This document shows, piece by piece, positions 1 through 7,226 of a stretch of 64,000 bases of DNA. Below the pieces are notes generated by a model. It searched no databases. It was not told the origin of the DNA and worked only from the letters and a program-made list of their open reading frames with translations. Source of the DNA: an uncultured Porphyromonadaceae bacterium (GTDB taxonomy: Bacteria; Bacteroidota; Bacteroidia; Bacteroidales; Muribaculaceae); assembly GCA_900546365.1 (NCBI GenBank), contig URCF01000002.1:124001-188000 (forward strand), written 5' to 3'. Both the position numbers and the translations under genes were made by a program. Numbering within the stretch: the first letter of the stretch is position 1; each line of letters starts with the position of its first letter.

Positions 1-236
1 TCGTTGTACCCATACGCGGCAACGGTTATCACATCGGTGCCCGGTACGGCATTGCTGATGCGGAATTCACCCGCTGGGCCCGTGGTCACCACGATGCCCT
101 GGTCGTTAAGCATCACCGCTGCCCCGGACACAGGATTGCCCGAAGCATCGAGCACCACGCCTGACACCCCTGTGTTCTGGGCTAAAGCGGGCACTATTGA
201 TGCTAACAACAATAGCAAAGATAATTTGAATCTCAT
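1..236 (-). CDS. SusC/TonB-dependent receptor-like protein, N-terminal part only
   Basis: Only the first 78 codons lie in the window; the gene continues beyond base 1. The start is the ATG at 236. Residues 1-19 form a signal peptide (MRFKLSL, leucine-rich core, cut after ALA), so the product is exported. It is followed by a carboxypeptidase-regulatory-like beta-sandwich (G-V-V-L-D-A-S-G-N-P-V-S-G-A-A-V, then T-G-P-A-G-E-F-R-I). That order is the standard front end of SusC-type outer-membrane nutrient receptors, which import glycans with a SusD partner. Other Bacteroidetes surface proteins carry the same domain, so SusC is an inference. It is transcribed divergently from the GH16 gene, which would fit a glycan-utilisation role. 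Confidence 0.7.
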   Translation of the reverse strand, partial: MRFKLSLLLLLASIVPALAQNTGVSGVVLDASGNPVSGAAVMLNDQGIVVTTGPAGEFRISNAVPGTDVITVAAYGYN

Positions 237-439
237 AAATGTTTGGTAATTAGTTATTTTGGTTAATAGATTATTCAGACTGCACAGCATTGGGAATTGG
301 TTTTGGTCGCATCCATGCGGCATCAAACGGGGGTTAATGATTGGGTTTTAATAAACATTGTTCAAAATTAATACATTTTATCCATTCCAAGCACCATTAA
401 TCCCGCTTTTTTTGGTCTGCAATTAGTTAAATTTTTCAC

Positions 440-447
440 TATATTTG
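440..447 (+). promoter_or_regulatory. Bacteroidetes -7 element of the GH16 gene
   Basis: TATATTTG matches the Bacteroidetes -7 consensus TAnnTTTG. The expected -33 position (N20 upstream) holds CTG instead of TTG. Only four bases separate the box from the ATG at 452, so the transcript would have almost no leader. Confidence 0.5.
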
Positions 448-451
448 CGGA

Positions 452-1258
452 ATGAAAAGAATTTTGCCTGTTATGATCATGCTCGCCATGATGGCCGGGG
501 GAATGTATGCCTCGCCCGACCATGACGGCGAATGGAAAATGGTGTGGAGTGAAGAGTTTGACAATGCGCGGCTTAACGACAGCGTGTGGTCCAAAATTCC
601 TCGCGGCGGCTCCGACTGGAACCGTCACATGGCTCCCTACGACTCGCTCTACGATATCAGCAACGGTATATTGACGCTTCGCGGTGTGAACAACCACAAC
701 CTTGAAGCCGACACCGCCCGCTATCTCACTGGCGGAGTGTGGACCCTGGGTAAAAAAGAGTTTGCGCCCGGACGAATCGAGGTGAAAGCCCGCTTTGGCA
801 ATGCCAGAGGAGCGTGGCCCGCTATATGGCTGCTCCCGTTTGACACTGTGCGCTACGCTTGGCCAAACGGTGGCGAGATAGATATGATGGAGCATCTCAA
901 CTACGACTCCATTGCCTACCAGACCGTGCACTCCAACTACACTCTGTATGAAGGAGGAGGCGACAACCCTCCACACTTCACCACCCACCCCATAAAGCTC
1001 AACGACTGGAATGTGTATGGAGTGGATATCACTGAAAACGAACTGCTGTTTCATATCAACGGAGAGGAGACTTTCCGCTATCCGAAGGTTGACTCCATCG
1101 CCAATCAATTTCCCTACCACCTGCCGATGTATATTCTCATAGATATGCAGATTGAAGGCGGATGGGTGGGGAAAGCCGACCCCGCCGACTTGCCGGTGAA
1201 GATGGAGATTGACTGGGTGAAACATTATGTAAAACTATCTCAGAAAAACTCTCACTGA
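452..1258 (+). CDS. Glycoside hydrolase family 16 beta-glucanase-type enzyme
   Basis: 268 residues. A signal peptide covers roughly residues 1-20, so the enzyme is exported. The GH16 retaining active site E-x-D-x-x-E is present as GEIDMMEH (E142 nucleophile, D144, E147 acid/base). The usual GH16 landmarks surround it: WSEEFD near residue 32, GRIEVKARF near 107 and WPAIWLLP near 122. Family members cleave beta-1,3 or beta-1,3-1,4 glucans, porphyran or other galactans; the substrate cannot be read from sequence. Its stop overlaps the start of dapB by one base, although the metabolic roles are unrelated. Confidence 0.9.
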   Translation: MKRILPVMIMLAMMAGGMYASPDHDGEWKMVWSEEFDNARLNDSVWSKIPRGGSDWNRHMAPYDSLYDISNGILTLRGVNNHNLEADTARYLTGGVWTLGKKEFAPGRIEVKARFGNARGAWPAIWLLPFDTVRYAWPNGGEIDMMEHLNYDSIAYQTVHSNYTLYEGGGDNPPHFTTHPIKLNDWNVYGVDITENELLFHINGEETFRYPKVDSIANQFPYHLPMYILIDMQIEGGWVGKADPADLPVKMEIDWVKHYVKLSQKNSH

Positions 1259-1992
1259 TGAAAATAGCTCTCATAGGATATGGCAAGATGGGCCATGCAA
1301 TAGAGCGCATAGCGCTTGACCGCGGCCATGAGATTGTGGCCAAAATCGATATTGACAATGCCGCTGATTTTGACTCTCCCGCCTTTGCTTCGGCTGATGT
1401 GGCCATTGAGTTCACCACCCCCGCCACTGCCGTTGACAACTACCTGCGCGCCTTCAAAGCCGGAGTGCCTGTGGTGTCAGGCACCACAGGATGGGTGGAC
1501 AAGATGCCGCAAATCAAGGAGATGTGCACCGACAAAGGAGCCACTTTTTTCTGGACTTCCAACTTCAGCATCGGGGTCAACATATTTTTTGCACTCAACA
1601 AATATCTCGCGGCAATTATGGCCAAAGAGCCGCAATATATCCCATCGATGACCGAGATACACCATATCCACAAACTTGACCATCCCAGCGGCACCGCCAT
1701 CACTCTTGCCGAAGGTGTGATGGAGAACAATCCCAATCTGAAAAGCTGGACCGAGAGCGAAAATCCTGCGCAGGGTGAGCTCCCTATCGCGCATATCCGC
1801 GAAGGGGAGGTGCCCGGCACTCATATAGTGAAATGGGACTCACCGGTGGATTGCATCACCATCGAGCACAGAGCCAAGAGCCGCGAGGGGTTTGCCCTCG
1901 GAGCTGTGATGGCTGCCGAATGGATCAGCGGCAAAAAAGGCTGGCTAACAATGGATATGATGATGAAAGATATTCTAACACCCTCTAAATAA
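1258..1992 (+). CDS. dapB: 4-hydroxy-tetrahydrodipicolinate reductase
   Basis: 244 residues. It catalyses the NAD(P)H-dependent reduction step of the diaminopimelate/lysine pathway, needed for peptidoglycan and lysine, in the cytoplasm. The N-terminus has the Rossmann nucleotide motif GYGKMG (residues 7-12). The catalytic signature HHIHKLDHPSGTA sits at residues 135-147, with the catalytic histidine pair and lysine intact. The length is slightly short of the roughly 250-270 typical of the family, as is common in Bacteroidetes. It is coupled to the GH16 gene by TGATG and followed after five bases by lepB. Confidence 0.95.
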   Translation: MKIALIGYGKMGHAIERIALDRGHEIVAKIDIDNAADFDSPAFASADVAIEFTTPATAVDNYLRAFKAGVPVVSGTTGWVDKMPQIKEMCTDKGATFFWTSNFSIGVNIFFALNKYLAAIMAKEPQYIPSMTEIHHIHKLDHPSGTAITLAEGVMENNPNLKSWTESENPAQGELPIAHIREGEVPGTHIVKWDSPVDCITIEHRAKSREGFALGAVMAAEWISGKKGWLTMDMMMKDILTPSK

Positions 1993-1997
1993 CTGCA

Positions 1998-3455
1998 ATG
2001 AATTCCAACTCTACTGACAATACTAAAGCTGAAAGAAAAACTTTTGCACAGCGCGTCCGTGCCACCCGCACCACAAGGTGGATACGGTTTGCCGTGGTGG
2101 CTCTGCTGTTCATAGCATGGGTGGCATGGCTCGGCAGCTGGTGGGTGCTGATATTCCTGCCGCTGCTGTTTGACATCTACATCACCGGCTACATACCGTT
2201 CACATGGTGGAAAAAAAGCAAGAACGCAGCAGTGCGCACCATCATGAGCTGGGTGGACGCTATTGTATATGCTCTTATTCTGGTATATTTTGTGTTTGCC
2301 TTCGTGGGGCAGAACTATGAGATACCATCGTCGTCGCTTGAAAAATCACTCCTTGTGGGCGATTATCTGTGGGTCAATAAAATGGCTTATGGCCCGAGGG
2401 TGCCGATGACTCCCGTGCATTTTCCGCTGGTGCAGAACACCCTGCCTATCCTCAACACCAAAAGCTATCTTGAAAATCCGCAATGGAGCTACCGCCGTCT
2501 AAAAGGGCTGGGAAATGTGGAAACAGGCGATATAGTGGTATTCAACTTCCCGGCAGGCGACACTGTGGCTGTGAAGATGCAAAATCCTGACTACTATACC
2601 CTCGTGAAATATTTCGGCCGCGAAACCATCCTTGCCAACCCCGACAAATTCGGTGAAGTGCTGTACCGCCCCGTGGACCGCAGGGAGAACTATGTGAAAC
2701 GTGCCGTGGGGTTGCCCGGCGAGTGGCTTGAGATCCGCGATGGCGATATTTATATCAACGATTCGCTCCAGGCTATGCCGCAGAACGCCCAGTTCAACTT
2801 CTACTATCAGCCCAAATCCATGCTCACCGAAAAGCAGTGGGAGGAGTTCGGTATTGCTGTTGACGACCGCAACCGTGTCAATGTCACTCCGGATGATATC
2901 GAGAGTCTCCGCACCCTCGGATTTGCTGTGAACGCCGACGGATCCGTGCCTCCCATATATGTGTCGCCGCTCACCAAGCAAACCTTCACCGCCATGCAGC
3001 AAAGCGGCTCCATGAGCCAGATCATGAAGATGCCGGCTCCTTTGGGCGAATATCTGTTCCCCGACAATATCAGCGCCAGCTGGACACGCTCCGACTATGG
3101 TCCGGTGTGGATTCCGAAGAAAGGGACCACCCTCCATATCACCGCCGCCAACTGGCCCATGTATGAGCGTGTGATACGCAATTATGAGAATCACCCCGAC
3201 TCTTATGTGAGAAACGGCAAGGTGTATATCGACGGTGTGGAAACCGAATACTACACTTTTGCCATGGATTATTATTTCATGATGGGCGACAACCGCGACA
3301 ACTCACTTGACTCACGCTACTGGGGCTTTGTGCCTGAGGATCATATCGTGGGCAAACCCATGAGAGTGCTTGTGTCATTTGACAAAGACAAGTCGTTGTT
3401 CAACGGCAAGATACGCTGGAACAGAGTGCTGTCTTCGGCCAATCCCGACAAATAA
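1998..3455 (+). CDS. lepB: Signal peptidase I, long Bacteroidetes form
   Basis: 485 residues. It is a membrane serine protease that removes signal peptides from exported proteins. Hydrophobic segments lie at about residues 28-62 and 88-104. The active-site motif IPSSSLEKSL follows at 109-118, with the catalytic serine expected at 113. The general-base lysine lies in YVKRAVGLPGEW near residue 234. The conserved box GDNRDNSLDSRYWG is near residue 430. The C-terminal catalytic part is split by an insertion of about 150 residues, usual for Bacteroidetes LepB and making it much longer than the E. coli enzyme. The stop overlaps the next start by one base. Confidence 0.95.
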   Translation: MNSNSTDNTKAERKTFAQRVRATRTTRWIRFAVVALLFIAWVAWLGSWWVLIFLPLLFDIYITGYIPFTWWKKSKNAAVRTIMSWVDAIVYALILVYFVFAFVGQNYEIPSSSLEKSLLVGDYLWVNKMAYGPRVPMTPVHFPLVQNTLPILNTKSYLENPQWSYRRLKGLGNVETGDIVVFNFPAGDTVAVKMQNPDYYTLVKYFGRETILANPDKFGEVLYRPVDRRENYVKRAVGLPGEWLEIRDGDIYINDSLQAMPQNAQFNFYYQPKSMLTEKQWEEFGIAVDDRNRVNVTPDDIESLRTLGFAVNADGSVPPIYVSPLTKQTFTAMQQSGSMSQIMKMPAPLGEYLFPDNISASWTRSDYGPVWIPKKGTTLHITAANWPMYERVIRNYENHPDSYVRNGKVYIDGVETEYYTFAMDYYFMMGDNRDNSLDSRYWGFVPEDHIVGKPMRVLVSFDKDKSLFNGKIRWNRVLSSANPDK

Positions 3456-4111
3456 TGGGCAGTCCGCTGGTCACTCAGCAGGGGTGTGCCGTGCTGCTCC
3501 CCTCATGCTATTGCGCCGATGTGGCATATTATGCCGCTATGGCAGCGCATCCTGTGTGTGCTGTGGATGCCGCCATGCGCTTCGACAAACGCGCCAAGCA
3601 CACCCATCGCACCGCCATCGCATCCACCCATGGACCGATGATGCTGACTGTGCCTGTGCAGAAGCCGGCCATGACCCATGGAGCCAAATGGACCGATATT
3701 CTTGTGTCGGACCACAATGATTGGTGGCACCTGCACCGCACTGCTCTTGAAAGTGCCTACGGCCGTACTCCCTTTTTTGAATATTATGCCGACGAGCTGC
3801 TCCCCGCTTTGGGCGAGCATACCGTGAACCGCCCCATCACCGAGCTTAATTATGCCCTGGATGCGGCCATACGCTCTATTCTCGGCCTTGATACAAAGAT
3901 TGTGCTCCCGGAGAAGATTGACCCGGCACTCATTCTCCACGACTACCGCAGGGGATGGCCGCAAACAGAAATTGCTGCCCCCTACTATCAGGTAAGGGAG
4001 CAGCAATTGGGATTTATCGGCGGCATGAGCATCCTCGACCTTATTTTCAACCTTGGTCCGGAGGCTCCGCTGTATATTCACAAAATCAATTCACAACGAG
4101 TATCTTGGTGA
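3455..4111 (+). CDS. WbqC-like family protein
   Basis: 218 residues. It matches the WbqC family, first seen in O-antigen clusters but of unproven biochemical activity. Recognisable blocks are the N-terminal LPSCYCADVAYYAAM segment, the LTVPV strand near residue 66, the WWHLHRTALESAY helix near 90, FFEYYADELLP near 105, and the C-terminal DLIFNLGPEA. It is translationally coupled to lepB, a pairing common in Bacteroidales, suggesting an envelope-related role by context only. Its last 26 bases overlap the end of the convergent porZ-like gene. Confidence 0.8.
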   Translation: MGSPLVTQQGCAVLLPSCYCADVAYYAAMAAHPVCAVDAAMRFDKRAKHTHRTAIASTHGPMMLTVPVQKPAMTHGAKWTDILVSDHNDWWHLHRTALESAYGRTPFFEYYADELLPALGEHTVNRPITELNYALDAAIRSILGLDTKIVLPEKIDPALILHDYRRGWPQTEIAAPYYQVREQQLGFIGGMSILDLIFNLGPEAPLYIHKINSQRVSW

Positions 4112-6530
4112 CGGCACCTGCTGAGGAACCTTCATCGCTCTGCGACACAAACACATTGTACACACCTGTGCGCACACGCCTGCCGGTACGGTCTGTGGCA
4201 TCCCACTTGAACAATCCTCCATCGCTCATTCCCTGATGCACCACATTGCCGGCCACATCGGTAATCTTCACAAGCGAATTATCCATCAATCCCTTGATAT
4301 ACACCGGTCCACGATGTTCTGGGCGCACGGGATTGGGAAATGCGTAGATATTGTCGTAGTTCTCGGCGGCGGGCGATGAGCTTGTGCTCAGACGCATCAC
4401 ACCGCTGTCGGTGCCCACATACAGATAGTTGCTCTGGGGGTCGGCATACACGGCGTTGACATAGTCGGAGGGAAGCATGGAGTTGTCGGAGCTGTAATGC
4501 TCAAGCAGCTCATTGCCGGAGGGGGAGATGAGATATAATCCTGATTCGGCTGTGGCTGCCCATTTGCGGTTGGCAGCATCCACCGCTATATCGGTCACAG
4601 TGGAACTTCCGAGAAGATAATCCACATCGTTTGTACCGTCGTTTCTCGGCACTTTAAGATGGTTGATACGCATGGATGGATTTGTGGCCTGCGAGGGGTT
4701 GGTAATCTCCACTATCCCCTGGTTGGTGCCGAGCCACACCTTGCCATTGCGGTCCTCTGCAATAGCATACTGGTCGCCGGCGGTATAAGTGCGTCCGTCC
4801 TGGTCCACAAAGCTGTTCCACACATAATACTCGTCATCGCTGAAATCGTTGAAGGTGCCTTTGGTGTCGTAGGCCAGCACAAGATTGCCCGGCGATGCAT
4901 CAAGAAGGAAAATCATGTTGCTCTGCTGACAGTGCAGCATACGGAAATCCATGTGTCCCACAGTGTTGGGAATATTGGGACAATACCAGTCTTCAGGACT
5001 CACCTCATCCGAAGGCAATCGTCTTTTATCGGCAGGCAGGATCCATATATTGTGGCTTGCGTTGGCATTGTTGTTGGTTACCATCCACAGATTGCCACCC
5101 CGGTCTATGCTCACGCCATACACTATCCAGCGATTGTCTATAAGCTCAAGAGGGGAGTTTTCGGGACTGTAATAACCCGACACTTCACCGTTGGTCACCT
5201 TATAAAGGCCATCACCGTGGCTTCCAATATAATAGGTGTTGGGGTCATCTGGATCACCGCACATACTCATGGGGGCAAGTATATATTTTCCGGCCACAGT
5301 CTGACGGTTTTTGAAAAACGGATTGGAAGCCTCCACCGGATAGGGAGCGAGCGGCTGCACGCTGTTGTCGTCAAGATCTATAAGGTCCGCCGACATCGGA
5401 GTGGTGTAGCCCATTTGGCCCTTCACATTGAACTTGAAACGCGAAGCAGCCACATTGAACGCGTATATCTTCCGCGGATCGGCCGACGGCAGGAAATAAT
5501 GGGCATATTTGACGCTGCGGCGCTCGGGCATAAACCGTGTCTGAAAAGTGTGCAGCTGACCGTCGGCACCGTAGCCATAGCATGACAGACCGTCGCCGCT
5601 GAGCGACCATATTCTGTTTTTTCCGGCCACTGTGGATATGCATTCGTTCTGCACAAGGTCGGGAAGCACACACAGTTCCTGTGGATTGTTGCTTTCGTTG
5701 AGAGTCCAGATACGGTTGTTGGCCACCATGAACAGATTGCCATTGGCTTTGATGAACGGAAGGCACTTGGCAGTGGTGAGCACACGGCGCATCTCCAGGC
5801 ATTTGTCATTTTCAAAATCAGGCTGCGCCACAATCACTCCATCCACTGATGTATTTCTGCTTCGAATCAGCAGATGGGTGGAATTGATGCTCTTTATCTC
5901 ATCCACAGGCTGAAGATCAACAAGATATGTGAGCGAGTTAAGAACAGCGAAATTCTGCCCCAATGGCACACACATGAGTCCTTCACCGTCCACTGCCATC
6001 ACAAGATGGTTGGAAAGAATCTCAATACCGCCCACATTTATATTCCACACACCGCTCTGCACCACCTCATGGCGGCTCATGTTGTACTCCACCACACCGA
6101 AAGAGGTGGCGATATACATTTTACCGGGTGCAAAAGCCACATCGTTGACTGTGATGGGACGGGTTATCTGACTGTCACTGAGATCGCTCATATTCACCAC
6201 TTTGCCGGATGAATATATCACATCCATATTGCCGGTGTCATATACCACGAGGAGATATTTCTCATCATAGTTGTAGAATATATTGCTCACCTCAAAATCG
6301 CTCAGCTTGTTTTGACGGGTGTAGCTGAATGATTCATCATTTTTGGGGTCGTATTCAAACAGATTGCCTCCGCTTTGATAGAACACCTTGTTGCCGGTGT
6401 CAATCACTTTCTGTGCCGGAGGAGCATAGGCGGGAAACAATTCCCATGTGCCTATCTCTGTGAGTTGCTGAGCGGCGCACGGCATCATGGCAAGCACACA
6501 CAGCAGCATTGATATAATAGTGCGTATCAT
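4086..6530 (-). CDS. PorZ-like two-propeller protein with T9SS C-terminal domain
   Basis: 814 residues. A signal peptide (about 1-20, cut near CAAQ) leads into repeated beta-propeller blades of the two-component-regulator type (for example GKVWLGTNQGIVEIT and NYLYVGTDSGVMRL). About 85 residues at the end form a type IX secretion C-terminal domain (FPNPV ... KITDVAGNVV ... WDATDRTGRRVRTGVYNV). This order and length resemble PorZ, the surface component of the type IX attachment complex that supplies anionic LPS for anchoring cargo. The identification rests on architecture; a generic propeller protein carrying a T9SS sorting domain is the alternative. It is the last gene of the nadA-leuS-rdgB run, 12 bases after rdgB. 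Confidence 0.65.
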   Translation of the reverse strand: MIRTIISMLLCVLAMMPCAAQQLTEIGTWELFPAYAPPAQKVIDTGNKVFYQSGGNLFEYDPKNDESFSYTRQNKLSDFEVSNIFYNYDEKYLLVVYDTGNMDVIYSSGKVVNMSDLSDSQITRPITVNDVAFAPGKMYIATSFGVVEYNMSRHEVVQSGVWNINVGGIEILSNHLVMAVDGEGLMCVPLGQNFAVLNSLTYLVDLQPVDEIKSINSTHLLIRSRNTSVDGVIVAQPDFENDKCLEMRRVLTTAKCLPFIKANGNLFMVANNRIWTLNESNNPQELCVLPDLVQNECISTVAGKNRIWSLSGDGLSCYGYGADGQLHTFQTRFMPERRSVKYAHYFLPSADPRKIYAFNVAASRFKFNVKGQMGYTTPMSADLIDLDDNSVQPLAPYPVEASNPFFKNRQTVAGKYILAPMSMCGDPDDPNTYYIGSHGDGLYKVTNGEVSGYYSPENSPLELIDNRWIVYGVSIDRGGNLWMVTNNNANASHNIWILPADKRRLPSDEVSPEDWYCPNIPNTVGHMDFRMLHCQQSNMIFLLDASPGNLVLAYDTKGTFNDFSDDEYYVWNSFVDQDGRTYTAGDQYAIAEDRNGKVWLGTNQGIVEITNPSQATNPSMRINHLKVPRNDGTNDVDYLLGSSTVTDIAVDAANRKWAATAESGLYLISPSGNELLEHYSSDNSMLPSDYVNAVYADPQSNYLYVGTDSGVMRLSTSSSPAAENYDNIYAFPNPVRPEHRGPVYIKGLMDNSLVKITDVAGNVVHQGMSDGGLFKWDATDRTGRRVRTGVYNVFVSQSDEGSSAGAVTKILVVN

Positions 6531-6542
6531 AGATTTTATGTA

Positions 6543-7133
6543 TTACTTATTCAATAAATATTCCATCAACTTGGCCACAGCTCTGCCGCGGTGGGATATG
6601 CTGTTTTTCTCCTGCTGACTCATTTGTGCGAAGCTCACATCATACCCTACGGGTTGAAACACCGGATCGTAGCCGAATCCCTCGGTTCCGGTAGGTTCGC
6701 GGAGAATTTCACCGTCCACCCTACCCTCGAAAGTGAGCATCCGCTCACCCTCGATCAGGGCTATCACAGTGCTGAAATGGGCTCCACGGTCGGAACTATG
6801 CTCCATATTTTTCAAAAGCAGCTCCATGTTGGCCTGAGAGTTGTGCCCCGGACCGGCATAGCGTGCCGAATACACCCCCGGCTCACCGTTGAGAGCATCC
6901 ACCATCAATCCGGTGTCGTCGGCAAAACAGTCGTAGCCATAATGTTCCTTCACATATCGGGCTTTCATCTCGGCATTTCCGCGTAGAGTGCCGGCTGTTT
7001 CAGGTATATCGTCATGGCAATCGATGTCGGATAGCGACATAATATTGTATCTATCGCCTACTATATTGCGCAATTCATTGAGTTTATGGGCATTGTTGGT
7101 GGCAAACACCAACATCGGAACATTCTTTTTCAT
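6543..7133 (-). CDS. rdgB: Non-canonical purine NTP pyrophosphatase (RdgB/HAM1 family)
   Basis: 196 residues from the ATG at 7133. It hydrolyses dITP, ITP and XTP to the monophosphate, cleansing the nucleotide pool. Diagnostic motifs are FATNNAHKLNE at the N-terminus, FADDTGLMVDALNGEPGVYSAR in the middle, and GFGYDPVFQP plus SHRGRA near the end. An in-frame ATG at 7148 follows a purine-rich AGAGGGGG stretch and could be the true start, adding five residues (MRYNV). The gene lies 93 bases downstream of leuS on the same strand. Confidence 0.93.
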   Translation of the reverse strand: MKKNVPMLVFATNNAHKLNELRNIVGDRYNIMSLSDIDCHDDIPETAGTLRGNAEMKARYVKEHYGYDCFADDTGLMVDALNGEPGVYSARYAGPGHNSQANMELLLKNMEHSSDRGAHFSTVIALIEGERMLTFEGRVDGEILREPTGTEGFGYDPVFQPVGYDVSFAQMSQQEKNSISHRGRAVAKLMEYLLNK

Positions 7134-7226
7134 AACATTATAACGCATTTTTCCCCCTCTTATTATAAGCCGAAGGTCCGGATATTCAATCAATCCGGAC
7201 CTTCACACTATTCTATGCAGTGGTTG

